Source of the DNA: Schistosoma mansoni
Lineage: Eukaryota; Platyhelminthes; Trematoda; Strigeidida; Schistosomatidae
NCBI RefSeq assembly: GCF_000237925.1
Contig: NC_031500.1
Coordinates: 13,913,753-13,977,752, forward strand
DNA length: 64,000 nucleotides
Direction of reading: 5' to 3'
Under the pieces are notes generated by a model. It ran no database searches and was not told the DNA's origin. It saw only the letters and a list, made by a program, of their open reading frames with translations. Numbering within the stretch: position 1 is the first letter of the stretch; each line of letters begins with the position of its first letter. The translations under genes and the position numbers were made by a program. Positions 20,500 to 33,600 of this stretch are shown here, in pieces.

Positions 20500-22332
20500 T
20501 TTTCATGTAGAAATACCAGATTTTTGAAACCCCAGAATTGTTGTTGGATCGCAGCTCAAGGTTTGTGACTATGTCCAGTGAGGTTTATTTATCGATGAGT
20601 GTGGGGTATAAGAAGTAAACTTCAAACGCAGACATTTCGGCCCTCATCATTTAATATTATTATAATATCCACTCAAACTCTTATTACTAGATGGCATAAA
20701 CAAGTGCGATATTATTAGTAAACCACTATCGAGTAAACAGCTATCTAATACTGCGTAACCTCGCCCTGTAGTAAACTAGCATAACTAGGATCGGACAATC
20801 AGTCTTTCTTCATAAGATAACTAAGAAGGAACTTTCCCCTTTGGAATTCCTCGTCGTTGAACTTATTCCACAATAACTACTCGCTATTTAAAATTAAAAC
20901 TTGGTATCCAAGTCCTATCCCTTCAGTGTGATCTCACATAACCTTCTGTACATGTCTATATGGGGGCTTCCTTAATCTCGTAAGATCCCTCGGCAAAATC
21001 GGAAGATAACTAGGAGCGTCAGCCTTCCAGTTGCCCATTGTTCTGAAACCACTACTTACCATAACATAGAGATCCTAACAGGCAGTAACATTGATCAATG
21101 GCATTAATCGCACAGTAATTTATATCACTAGAACGACGAATTCATCAAACTACATTTTCGCTTGGAATTACTGTTAGAGATTCTAGACCGGTCTACTCAG
21201 TTGAAGCATTTAAATCTTATGGCCTGGTTGTCCTTAAGTTGCCGCGAATAGATTAACATAGTTGTTACAGGAGAAACTGAAAAATATTTAACTTATTAAT
21301 AACTTACATATTCAATACCACCAATTTGACTGAGTTTTGGGTATATTTGTACCGCTGAATTTTTGAATTTGTTTGTTTATAGCCTTGACCTCGCACAATT
21401 TCGGTATTATACTGCTCTAGAATTGATAGTTTTTTTTACTTTATTCAATATTATATTTTGGTGCAGAGTAGAATTCTCAGCACGAAGTATTTCAGCAATT
21501 TTCCATTTCTTATTTCATGATCGACATTGACGATAAATATTGAATCATCACCAGTTAGGCAAAGTCTTTTCAACCCTTCATATGATGTATGGTCAATTAC
21601 TTTCTCAGTGTTTTTTTATGATTTCGAGATCAGGATTTTCTGGAACACTGACTAAATATTTTCACGGCAATAGGTTTTGAATAGTTCGGGTGAGGCCAAG
21701 TTCTATTTGACTGTGTTTAGAGCTATTACTGGTGAGATTATTGGAATTTATATCAACATTGTTAGGGTCGATATTATTGTATACAGACATGTTGCAAGTG
21801 TCTACCGGGAGGTCACTTTGTGCATATTTAGCTGAGGAATGGAGTACATGCCTGGGTGAGAAGTCGATATCTACAACATTGGGCTGGCTATTGTAGACAG
21901 TCCTACATGCACTCCGTGGACCGCCACAAATGATGGTCGATGGTGGATTTGTTGAGTGTTTGGGGCCAGCCGCACTGTTTAAATACTGCTCACAACATGT
22001 GATGCTTTTGTGTGGGCTGCAAAATGATGTCGACCCAAACGGTATGCGACTGTTCTTATATATATCTACAAGCGAGATGCAAGGTCATGCACAAGTACAT
22101 GGTGCACGTCTAGTGTAGCTTTAGGAAGATCAGTGCAAAATTCAGGCTGATGAGTGCGTTTTTAAAAAGCTTCACATTATTCGCTTTAGTGACCGATTTG
22201 GATATTTTGCAGGTTCTCTAGGCATCAGGAGAGATTATATGTTTTTTAGATGGCCTGGATATAATTCGAAGTAATGTAAATATAAGGCTTGTATTAAGTG
22301 AACAGCGACTGTTATAACTAAACTTATTAGAT
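20500..22332 (-). other. Decayed coding-like region, minus strand
   Basis: The minus strand holds an open stretch of about 130 codons (about 22075-21680) with motifs such as PFGSTSFCSPHKSI, GGPRSACRTVYN, VDIDFSPRHVLHSS and NNIDPNNVDINSNNL. Shorter readable pieces follow down to about 21300. There is no known domain. Its neighbours suggest a mobile-element ORF1 remnant, but the family was not identified. 20500-21300 shows nothing else. Confidence 0.35.
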
Positions 22333-22605
22333 GTGTAGTGACCTGCTTTCATGAAGAGAACACGACTGTATAAGGGAAACAATTATTATTACAACCAATT
22401 GTACCAATGGTTGTTTCACTGTACCTGTTCGTTTAAGTGTACCAAAAAGACACTCTCTCTTTGTTTTGTGACCTTGCACGAACTCTCGTTCGCCCAGTAG
22501 TCTCGCTTGTGGATTCTGGAACGATCACGGCACTATATCGATACCACGAGATTGCCAACAAATACATCTTACTACAAACTTCCACTGACCTCTGATAATT
22601 GGCCT
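22333..22605 (+). mobile_element. LTR fossil (gypsy-like retrotransposon)
   Basis: It starts with TGTAGTGACC and shares order and wording with 62577-62890 (AACCAATTGTACCA, TTGTTTCACTGTA, CGATACCACGAGA, GCCAACAAATA). No internal region follows; a CR1 element starts next to it. It is a partial or solo LTR, broken and moderately old. Confidence 0.6.
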
Positions 22606-25258
22606 TCGGATGAGGTAGGCTACCTGTCCATTCGAATAAGGCTCATACAAATAAACAGGATGGGGAAGCTCACGCGTTTCAAAATGAAAGCATAAACTGC
22701 TTATGCATCAACCCCGCGAGTTCACTGAATAAAATGGATGGGCTGCGTGGCCTTAGTGATGCTAATAATACTTATCTGATACGAATATCTGAAACTAGGA
22801 TATCTGAGTGCACGGATTAGAAGCTAGCAATACCTGGGATGTCTTTGCTTCTCAATGACAAAAAAAACGGGAATTGGAGGTGGAGTAGCCTTATACCTGT
22901 GATCTTGCCTGGAGGTATATCAAGTGCATAACCAAGGGTTTATCAATCCTGTTCATCTACCATTTCGAGGTGTCTAGTTGGAGTCATCTATAGGAAGTCC
23001 ACTGCTAACATCGAGTACGAAAATCTTATGCTAGAAGGATTATCCCGCTCTACTCACCTCGGATTCACTCATATCCTGATTCTAAGGGACTCCAATCTTC
23101 CTAAAGTTAATTTCGCAGAACATACGTATATTGGAGGTGGAAACTATTCTGAAGCTCGGTTCTTCAAAGTCACAGAAGATCTGGGATTATTCAAAAATGT
23201 GAAGTCAGTAACTTATTGGAGAAGCAATCAGACTCCTTCACGCTTAGACTGAGTATTTACAAATGAAGAATTCCTAATTGACAACCTCGCAGTCCTGGCT
23301 CCCCTAGGAAAAAGCAATCATGTCGTCATGGCCTTTAGTTTTATCAGCAAAACTGAGCTAAGACATACTACCAACAACAAGCACTGGAATTTCAAACGGT
23401 TGGGTGTATCAGCTCTATGGGACAATCTACAACAGGTGGACTGGAAAGTCTACCCTAAACTTGATGTGGATGCGCATTGGGATTTCTTACTGCACATGCT
23501 CTTATATGCCACAAGGCAGTCTATTCCTCAAATGACCCCTAAAATATACAGGCAACCCATATTCATCAAGATCCGCATTTTTCGTTTGCTAAGCCTCAAA
23601 AGGCACTGTTGGGCAGAACACAAACGAACTGATAACAATGGCGCACACAGGCAATAAAAACGTATAAGGAAAATATGCACAAAGGCAATAAGAGAAGACA
23701 GTCTTTAGTTCAAGATAAAGTTTGCCGATAAATTTGTCTACAATCCGAAAAGCTTATTCCATTATGCAACTTCTACTGGACAAGCCAAAACTGGAGTTCA
23801 CCAACTGCTAGGTCCTAATGAACCGACCAACAACGACGGTGACGCCGCTAACTCTCTGGCTGAGCAAAACTGTCGGACATATCATCAGACTTACACTAAC
23901 TATATTGACGAAAGCTTCGTCTGCAGTTGCACAGGACTTTCCGAAGTGAGCCTGAGCCCTGACTTGGTGTACCGTAAGATGCAGCACCTAAGAAAAGACA
24001 TTTCTCCCGGTCCGAATATGGTTCATTTCACCATACTGAGGGAAGCAGCTTCAATCTTGATCACACCGCTTAGCGCGATGTTTTCACACTTGCTAAGCCG
24101 AGGCATATTACCGGAAATTTGGAAGTTTGCTCACATCACATCAATTTTAAAAGGAGGTCGTCGCAGCGAACCCTTAAGCTACCGACCAGTGATTCTTCTC
24201 TCAAAATTATGGAGTCTCTGATATGCGACAGTATACACGACTATTTATCATAATTAAAATTCTTTTCACCCCAACAGCATGGTTTCAGGGGGGTGATATT
24301 CTTGTATAACCAACCTGCTGACTGCGGTGGACAGGTGAACAACCACTCTTGATCGCAAGGGGAAGGTTGACATCATTTACCTTGATTTCTCAAGAGCTTT
24401 TGATAGGGTTAACCATATATGTCTTATCAATAAGATTAAACGATTGGGTATCAAACCACCTCAAATTGATTGGCTCACTTCATATCTAAAAACTCGACAT
24501 CTAAACGTCACGGTTAACCTCAATTTCTCCCAGGAGTGCTAGTACCCTATGGTTTGAAGTTCCACGCTAACTGTGACAAAAATGCTTTCTGAGCAAACTT
24601 TGCACTGGTAACATAGACGCATATTTATGGCCAGTTCGACAGAAGAAATTTCCACGTAATCTTCAACAGTTTTATTCATCTCCATTTAGAGTACGGAAAC
24701 AGAATTTCCTCCCTCACTCCAAATGGATAAGGACACTCTGGAACGTATCCCACGGCGAACCACGAAATCAGCTCGAGAACTCAAATCCAAGACTTATGGA
24801 GAGCACTTCCAATCACTGAACCTCTACTCATTTGAGTACAGGCGTCTTAAAGGTGACTTTCTAATGGCTTACAATATCTTAAATACCTCTGAACATCCTT
24901 TTAAACACCTACTGATGTTTAGCTCCAACACAAACCTAAAGGGTAACACCCAGAAACTGAAGACACAACTCAGAAGAACGGAATGTAGACACAACTTATA
25001 CTCCTTAAGGGTAGTCAAAAGCTGGAATTTGCTGCCGACTGAGTTAGTTCAAGCGACTTCCCAGGAGTCCTTTAAGAGAAAACTAGACATATTCTTAAGG
25101 ACTATGATTTACATTTTCTTTTTCCTTTTCTACCGATAATATACTTGGGTAATGCCTGGAAGTATTGGTGATCCACTACTACTAGACACGGAAGCCAGTT
25201 AAGTGAAACCTTCTTCTATTCCGTCTACATCCATTTGAACCATTTGAAGGGGTCAAGG
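22606..25258 (+). mobile_element. CR1-clade LINE (SR1-like), decayed
   Basis: Separate readings follow CR1 ORF2 order. Endonuclease: GVIYRKSTANIEYENLMLEG, ILRDSNLPKVNFAE, APLGKSNHVVMAF. RT: ISPGPNMVHFTILREAA, LSYRPVILLS, and a DFSRAFDRVNH-like box near 24390. The RT is then cut: the region around the catalytic box is missing, and the C terminus resumes at 24600-25137 (TLERIPRRTTKS, EYRRLKGDFLMAYNILN, SWNLLPTELVQATSQESFK). The 3' UTR with CTAGACACGGAAGCC ends near 25258. Many stops and frameshifts make it a dead copy. Its 3' end lies 124 bp before the CZIB start codon, same strand. Confidence 0.75.
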
Positions 25259-25382
25259 TCATTTTCCGATTTTGGAAATATCATCCTATTTCACTCTAGA
25301 TAAAATACGTAAACTGATCAAAGCTATTTGTGACTGAATTCTTATCGGATATCTTCCTAGCCCAATTGTCCCAAATACACTA

Positions 25383-28073
25383 ATGGTAGTAAGTCTTAAT
25401 GAACCGAATAATAGCATCTCTAAGCTACTTGGTGTGCAAATTAGTTGTGAACTTACGAATTTAACTAATCTAAGTCCTTCATGTGACGATTTTCGTTGGT
25501 ATTTGAAGGTACAAACGCTCAAATTATAATGTTGACCTCAAATGACTAGGTAAAATGCGGGAACTGTGGCGAAGATACTCATGATTATGTATATATTGAT
25601 GGTTTAGTAAGTTGGTGAGCCCATATGCTCTGATAATTTCAGGAAAAGACACCAATCCAAGACAGTCGTGGGGATGCGAATTTAGTAATCCGGTGCAAAT
25701 TTTGTAAACGAGTTTCAAATGCGGGTATGCAGTCTGTTTACATGTTTTGCACCCTTCAAGATCTGATATTTAAAAAGAGGTTTGCAATTCACTGACTACT
25801 TATTTTTAAGTTGGACCTACCTTCCAGCAAAAGTTCATTGGCTCGTTCCATTTGTGATTCACGCAAATACTTATTGTAAAACGACTTCACTGGAAGGAAA
25901 TCTGTCAGGATTAACACAGGTTCATCAACCTACTATCCTTATTACTGAAGACTTGGTGGATACCTGCCACAGTACACATTTCTGGCCGTTTTTCACTTAG
26001 ACCACTGAACCATGGTTTTTGATAAATCGTTACATTGAGCTGATAGTGGAATTTTATAAGCTATCAATTTTAGAACTCCGACCCTATCCCACGCAAATGT
26101 TATACACATGTAAACTACGTAGTAGTTTTCAACTTACTCTAGTGACTTATTCAATTATTCTGGAGTCCACAACAACCCTATTCACACTTGTGCCAAGCTG
26201 CGATCAAAAACTGACCCAAAGACTACATTTTAGGATGACTTAAATATGGGCATGACTTCGTGATGCTAATGGGGCTTATTGTGATGGGGAATGTGTCTGT
26301 TAATAATCAAACAATAATAGGTTGGGTAAAATTCAATGGACCGTAAGTCCAAACATAATAAGATCCAAAGTAAAATGTTGTTTAGCCCTTTATTTTCCTT
26401 ACGGTTGCCTCTACGTTTTTGATAACTGGGTTAGTTGTACTGTTCGATTCTTGAAATTCTCGATAGACGAAATAGATTTTTAATCAACAACTCAATGTCC
26501 TTTAGTCAACAGACTTTGTAGAAAAAGTAGTGCGACTCATTAATCATGTGAATATCCATGTATCCAGCGTCAAATCGCAATTTATAAGTGTTAGTGTCAC
26601 CGACTGATGCTATTAAAAAACGGTGTGTATATAAAAGCAAGCAGTTACAAATCGTGTACTGTAACCACTAAGTCATCGTTTTACAATAGTCTGGAATACT
26701 AACCTTATGTTCTAAACCTTTTGAGTAAGTTAAACTTTGCAAATACTTCCACGTGTATGTAGTAGGACTACCGGCTTTCCTAAATTTTGGTCAGATTGTT
26801 CTCAACCCAATCTTTTAGTTAAGGATCAACGAAACGTCTAGAAACCTGGACCAGAGAATGCTTTTTAAATAAAGAAGTCTGTTTTTTGTCGTTCTGTTCA
26901 ATCATTTCAGTGGGTATTTACCACCTAGTTTTCATTCAGTATATATAGGCTGACATTGTTTTATGTATAAAACTGCAGTCATTAAGACAGATTGTTTTCA
27001 TGGTTCCAAATTTTAGATATCATTCCTGGCAGCATACTTCCATACTCACTTGACGATTCTGGTCATTTCAAAACCATTGCAAAGTTTGACTGTCGTGGTT
27101 TAGAATTTACTGAATTTTCTCCTCGTTCTGGTTGGTCTGCTTCAAGTGTCAACTCCGATGCGGTTTTTGATGACATTTCATTAACAGATGAGGTGAAACA
27201 ATAAATTGCAATTATTATTATATTTAGTTTTAATACTAATGAAAATGATCCCAATTATTTATTACAAAATTTATTAACACATTACTAGGGCCATCACACC
27301 CAGTATAACTGTCTGTAAACATCAGATTTTTAATATGTACTACTGTTTCCATGTGGATTGTTTACTTGCCTCAAAGAGTAGGAATGACTTTAGTTTCGCT
27401 AGTAGCTACGGTGAATCGCACGTTATGTAAACATGTTATTACGCGTTATTTATCAAGTTTTGTTGACTTCTTTTACTTCGGTGGACTATAGTGTTGTACC
27501 TCGTGTAGTTAATTTCCGGGTTATTTCTTAGATCAACCACTTATTTACGTGTATTGTATAACCTGATGGATCTAAAAACTTCATATGCACTAAAAACAAA
27601 CCCTTAAATTGTAAGTAATGTAAAAATATTAAGCCCGTATTTTTTTGATGCATCTAACCACATTTCTAGTTCATTTCGTTCCGTAATAAAAGCTTAATAA
27701 CCATGTCCGGCTTCATTTAAATGAACCAGTACATGTTCTAAATTTATTCTCTAATCTTGCACTCTTATTTCATTATTATTAGTTTCCTATCCTTTTTACT
27801 CCAGATTTCAATCATTTCATACCTATCATAGAATCACGGCGATATTGATGTCTTTCGTTCACTCAAGTATTCCTTGTTTTTAAATACTCTATGGGGATTT
27901 TTAAATTAATACATAAAATTATGAGATAAGAGAAATAATTACGTTTTTGACATTTATTACTGTTGTTGTATTTACTTTCATTTCTTCAGATTTGGTGCGA
28001 TTATGATGAGAAAGGTAAATGTGAAGTCAGCATACAAAATTTTCAAAGTCAAATAATTAAACTGAAATGTTAA
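25383..28073 (+). CDS. CZIB: CXXC motif containing zinc-binding protein (C1orf123/UPF0587 family)
   Basis: Five plus-strand exons, 25383-25508, 25550-25606, 25643-25724, 27017-27192 and 27990-28073, join in phases 0, 0, 1 and 0 and give 174 residues (human about 160). The protein follows the family: NLTNLSPSCDDFRWYLK, KCGNCGE, RGDANLVIRCKFCKRVSN, HFKTIAKFDCRGLEFTEFSP, VFDDISLTDE and WCDYDEKG. The two CXXC pairs (CGNC, CKFC) are the four zinc ligands of the known structure. The cellular role of the family is poorly defined. Introns 1 and 2 are 41 and 36 nt; introns 3 and 4 are 1.3 and 0.8 kb. The N terminus is about 14 residues longer than in vertebrates, so the start is the least certain point. 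An AATAAA lies at 28134-28139. An SR1-like LINE ends just upstream. Confidence 0.9.
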
Positions 28074-28133
28074 TAACTGAATATTTGTGATTTGTTTAAC
28101 TTCGTGTTTGTATTTTGTATATTATTATTCAAA

Positions 28134-28139
28134 AATAAA
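28134..28139 (+). terminator. Poly(A) signal of CZIB
   Basis: AATAAA lies 61 nt past the CZIB stop codon in an AT-rich stretch. It is the first canonical signal on the strand. Confidence 0.6.
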
Positions 28140-28314
28140 ATACTTGTCTTTTTCTTAACTTACTGAAGTTAGGTATCAATGGAGTTCCAAAGAATTCCAA
28201 TATTTTTTATGAGAGGAATAAAAGTAAATTGACTTGTTGCAAGAAAAAAAAAGACGATAGCTGTAAATATTTATTGGATATCAAAACTATCACATAGAAC
28301 TACAACAAAATTTG

Positions 28315-29705
28315 ACACATATACATCGATTCAAGCTACCATATTACATTAGTATAGTGAGACAAAACTATTTTAAGGCAAATCCCAGAGTAGCAGAAGT
28401 AGCAATAGTATTGGTAGTAGCGGTAGGAAAGATGGATTTTAGAAAACAAAAAGTATAACGGGATTTTTGGAATCTATTTCAAAAGGATGACAAGGAGTGA
28501 AAGCAACGACGCCATTGAAAACAATTCTAAGGCTTTTCCCAAACTTTACCCTTTGGACACAGTAATCACGTGGACTGCATCTGGACCAGCTGCTCTTCCT
28601 CGTTTCAGATTAGCCATAGCTTCTTGGACTTCATTTAGAGTCCGGGGGCCTACTTCAATGTCCCACTCAGGTTGTTTTGGAATAGTGAGTAGTTGTAAAA
28701 TAGCTGAACTGATCCTTGAAGTGTTCTGCCCATCGTTTTAAACGTCTGGACTGAGAGCAGATAGGAGTGTCGTCGTTTTCCGAGATTGTCTCACTTACAC
28801 TTGACTTCCTAAGTCCTTTTTTTTCATTAGTCTATAAAGCTGTCTTGTGTTACCCACAGACACTGCCTTTTCCATGTCTTTTGCTCTCTTTGTCCATCAC
28901 TGCTCACGATCGTTCTGTAGACTTTTGGTTAACATAGATCTGATTTGTTTTTGCTCTTCATTGTAGGATGAGTTTACGAGAGTCTAACAGTGCAACAGAT
29001 GTCGTAGAAATCCACTGGTCCTTCGTGACCCTTTGGTTCAAACCACTAGTAGATGTCGCTGCTGTTCGTATATCCTTCCAAGCAACATCTTGGTCAGCCT
29101 CGTTCTCATAACTACCTAAATGTGACCTCAGTTGTCCCTGGAATTTACTTTTGGCTTTCTCCTCATTGATTTCAACTCTAATGGGTCTTCCTAATATGGT
29201 TTCCCGCATCCAGTGAGGCGCAAGCGAATACGCGCTCCTATTAGAACATAATCAGAGTCTAAACATGTATTACAGAACGAACGACAGTCTTCTACCAATG
29301 ACTGATGGAAATATGGTCTATTTCAGTCCATCGTTGGTTTGGTGCAGGCGGTCATCATGTTAGACCATGTCTCTTCTTATGCTTAAAATTAGTGCTTGTT
29401 AAAAATAAAAGATTGTCTGAGCACAGTTTCACCATTGCCTATTCGCTGAGTCGGAATACTAAAATACTCACCTAAATATCTTTCTGTTTGGTTTAAGCTA
29501 CCTAACTGGGTATTAAAGTCACTGCTACAAGTACTATATCTGAGTTTTTAATTTTTTGAAAAGGTGCAGAAATATTTTTGTCAAAGTCATTTTTCACTTC
29601 ATATGGGTGCAGTTAGTAAGAGTGTAGGCAGAAATGACGAAAAGGCAACGACGACATGTGTCCCCATCCTTACAAGTTCTTATGGAGCTGTTTAGCCGAA
29701 CAACA
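28315..29705 (-). mobile_element. SR2-like LINE fragment, internally deleted
   Basis: On the minus strand, reading down from 29705, it has the endonuclease end, then the linker (GRPIRVEINEEKAKSKFQGQ, QDVAWKDIRTAA, KDQWISTTSVALLDSRK) and the start of the RT (near 28600). It then jumps to a 3' UTR remnant at 28315-28440, so the RT core and C terminus are missing. The part 29214-29600 is nearly identical to 39734-40105. It lies between the convergent CZIB and HID1 genes. Confidence 0.75.
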
Positions 29706-29876
29706 CATAGGCATATGCCTAGGCGTTATCCACTCGGCGCGAAGGTAATGGGTTCGAGTTTCAGAGTGAACATCAACTCTGAGATGCAGGTACGTCCAGC
29801 TGACGAGCCCCAAATAGGACGAAACGCGCGTCTTGGATTCCACTGCTAGCCACTATCCATCTTTGCTCACAATCAA
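29706..29876 (+). mobile_element. Sm-alpha-like hammerhead SINE, 5'-truncated
   Basis: It begins inside the tRNA-like part (box B GGGTTCGAGTTTC), carries the hammerhead and ends CCACTATCCATCTTTGCTCA. It interrupts or abuts the SR2 fragment on the left. It matches 10520-10659 closely. Confidence 0.75.
29790..29845 (+). ncRNA. Hammerhead ribozyme motif
   Basis: CTGACGAG at 29800-29807, loop CCCAAATAGG, GAAA at 29821-29824 and cleavage triplet GTC at 29830-29832. One stem II base differs from the copy at 10591 (GCCC for GTCC), which weakens one pair. The flanks TACGTCCAG and TTGGATTCC can form stem I. Confidence 0.65.
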
Positions 29877-30459
29877 ATGTATTGTTTCCAGAGAGAGAGA
29901 GAAAATCCACATAGTACAGGAAACTTATTTTAGAAGTCTACAGAATAATCTATAAACCATAAATACTACAATATAGATATTACTGAGGTACATGTGTATT
30001 CGCATAGACAATATCACAGTGTTTCTTTTATAATAGATACATAAACAATGTTTAAATATATCACACAATACAGAAGAAAGAAAAACACAAAACAAAAACA
30101 CCACAAATACAAAACAAAGAAACAAATGAACTAGAGATTACAATGAGCAACCAATAGTTCAATACATGAAAAAAAAAACAGAAAAAATGCTGAAAGTTTT
30201 CGAACCGGAGTGTGAAAGAATATAATAACAATAGCATGAATAGATTGATATTTTAAAAGTACACAGATACGAATTGTGTGTATATATATGTATATTATTA
30301 GTAGTAAAGTATATCAGTAGTATGAATAAGTACAAACTGAATTGGAAAGAATATTTTTTGTAATTCAGTGAAGATGAAAAAACAAAACCAACACTTGAGA
30401 GTAAGTAGTACACAAACAAAGTCTATAACTATTCTTTTTTAACACAGTGGATATATCTA

Positions 30460-30465
30460 TTTATT
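30460..30465 (-). terminator. Candidate poly(A) signal of HID1
   Basis: AATAAA on the minus strand, about 147 nt after the HID1 stop codon. Another AATAAA lies only about 13 nt past the stop (near 30595-30600) and seems too close to be the main signal. Confidence 0.45.
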
Positions 30466-30611
30466 CAAAGACATGATGTATGTATAAATGTAATAATGAA
30501 GTGAAATGAAAAAACAAACAAGTAAACACAGACTATTAGAAAAAAGTTTTTTTGTTTAATGAATACATATTTTCAATTCGGTAGTTAGTTAATTTTATTA
30601 AGGACATAGTA

Positions 30612-33600
30612 TTAAATTCGTTGGATTTCGAATAGACGAACATTGGTTTCATACCAGATAGGTGGAGTGATATTCCTATGAATATGAAGAAATAAAGATA
30701 TAAGTATAGGGAGAGTTTATGAAGTGTTCGGGTTTCATAATTTGTACTACGCAAAGATCTTACCTAAACCACTGAATACCAAGAAGGATTGAATGACAGT
30801 TGTCCCGTCGTAATACGAGACTCATCACACGAGATTAAATGTGAGATAATTATCCAATAAGGATAATAGAAGACGGTCACGCAATATCACGAAATGATTT
30901 AAGTCATACGTTTACAACATTGGGAAATCCTGATTCTAAACTAATGGTGTACATGGGTTCCAGGATCCTCAGGGGAAAAATGGCCTATGAACCTATTGTT
31001 GGTCACCAGCTATCGTGGGACTACACCTCCTAAAGTTTCTCCACTGCTTCATGGATTAGACCTTCAGGTCAAAGGCTTGGGGAGTGGCTTGCTAAGAAAA
31101 TCACCTGCTTCGGTTTGGGAGCCCTGGTAGTAATTCAAGCCCTCACACAAACCGAATGGTGAAGTGTGACGTATGTATATTTGGTGTCTCCTTGTACTAA
31201 TATTTATGTGTTTAAATAAATAAATAAAAGATTAAATCCTAACTAGTAAGTGTTTAAAGGTACATTTAATAAATAGAATTTACTCAAATAATATGATAAT
31301 CAAGATGTTAAAATATGTAAATAAATATTATATGCATTATAATATATTTTAGCGTTTTTTTAGCGAGTTAGTTTTCTACGGGATGGGGTCGCTAACCCCA
31401 GCAAGTGTGGTAACTACAGAGGAATCACTCTTCTTTCAATACCAGGAAAAGTTTTTAACAAGGTATTGTTAAGCAGAATGAAGAACTCCGTTGACGCCCA
31501 ACAGGCTGGATTCTGTAAGGATCGATCATGTACTGACCAAATCACAACTTTACTGATTATTATTGAACAATCAATCGAATGAAATTCACCACTCTACATC
31601 AACCTCATTGACTACGAGTAAGTATTTGATAGCATAGATAGAACAACACTATGGAGGCTTCTTCGACACTACAGCGTGCTTGAGAAGATAGTCAATATCA
31701 TGCAGAATTCCTATGATGGATTAAACTGCCAAATCGTCCACGGAGGACAACTCATTGACTCGTTCGAGGTTAAGACCGGTATCAGTCAAGGTTGATTACT
31801 CCCACCCTTTCTCTTTCTACTGGTGATCGACTGGATCATGAAGACGTCAACATCTGGGGAGAAGCACAGGATACAATGGACAGCTAGGATTCAGCTGGAC
31901 AATTGACACTTCGCAAATGATCTGACTCTTCTATCTCACACGCAACAACAAATGCAGGAGAAGACGACCAGTGTAGCGGTAGCCTTAGCAGCAGTAGGTC
32001 CCAACATACACAAAGGGAAAAGCAAGATTCTCCGATACAACACAACATGCACTAATCGAATCACACTTCACGGAGAAGCTTTTGAGGATGTAAAAACCAT
32101 TACATATCTGGGCAGCATCATTGATGAACACGGTGGATCTGTTGCAGATGTGAAGGTGCGAATCGGCAAAGCAAGAGCAGCATATTTACAATTGAGGAAC
32201 ATCTGGAACTCAAAACAACTGTCAACCAACACCGAAGTCAGATTTTTCAATACAAATGTCAAGACAGTTCTACTGTATGGGGCGGAAACCTGGAGAACTA
32301 CGAAGGCCATCATCCAGAAGATACAGGTGTTTATTAACAGTTGTTTACTCAAAATACTTCAGATCTGTTGGCCAGATACTAACAACAACTTACTGTGGGA
32401 GAGGACAAACGAGATTCCATCCGGTGGAGGAAGAAATCAGGAAGAAGCACTGGAAGTGGATAGGACACATATTGAGGAAATCACCCAACTGCGTCACAAG
32501 GCAAGCCCTCACATGGAATCCTGAAGGCCGAAGGAGAAGAGGAAGACCAAAGAACACAATACGTTGAGAAATGGGGACAGACATGAGAAGAATGAACAAC
32601 AATTGGATAGAACTAGAAAGGAAGGCCCAGGACGTGGTGGATTGGAGAATGCTGGTCGGCGGTCTATGCTCCATTGGGAGTAACAGGCGTAAGTAAGTAA
32701 GTATAATATATTTTAGAATGATATTTAGAAATGTGACATGAACTACTTGGATGGATATACTATGAATAAAATCAGTGAACCTTAAGTGGGAGTTCATTTT
32801 TCGGTACAAAATTTTTTGAAACTACCTAAATACCTACCTACCTATCAATGCCCATCGATAACACTATAATAATTTATGGACGAATCAGTGAAAGCAAAGA
32901 TAGCAAGTATTGGATTTTGGCGCGAGATTCATTCATTTATATGGTTAAATAGCATCTGAGCATAATAGCTGATGTAATTTCGTGATGAACACCCTAACTT
33001 TTAAGTTTTAATCTTAATTTGATTTCCTCATGCCAATTTATAACCTAGCTACATGGCTCATTCCAACAGTCAATGATTTCATGGACTGATGCTACATCTT
33101 GATTTGGGAGCCCCTAGACACTTTCTGCCAGTCCACTTCCTCACGCCAGCAAACATCCCGCGTCAAAGTAAGCATAACTTTAGCTAAAAAGTGAAAATAC
33201 ACTTCCCGATTACGAAAATTATCATTGTCAAAACGATAGATGGTATATACGCAATGCCTAAACTTACCTTAAATATATTATACCCCATAAATAATTACGA
33301 AACCATATGGTTGTACCAGTATTTGACTGATATTTACGGATAAGTATTGGATGTGGTACAGGCAACAAGCCAACAAGAGTACCATTTTGAAGGAAACGAA
33401 CAATCTCAGTTTCATCTGTTAATCCTCTAAAATAACGAAACAAAAGGTTATTATACTTTAATGAGTCATTACAGTGGAACAAAATGGAATGTGTTTTGTA
33501 CATTGAGAGAGGAGTGAGAAACTAAACTTCTTGGTCATCACAATTAATCATCCCATGCATGCAACTCTACATTCTCTAGATATTGTTGAGTTTTCGGGAC

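Noticed and set aside
26019-26243. A 74-codon plus-strand reading in CZIB intron 3, containing CKL
   Set aside because: The true exon with the second CXXC is at 25643-25724 and splices in phase to 27017; this reading has no family similarity.
31338-32716. A processed pseudogene, because of target-site duplications
   Set aside because: The coding content is reverse transcriptase and the ends match the RTE family elsewhere in the window.
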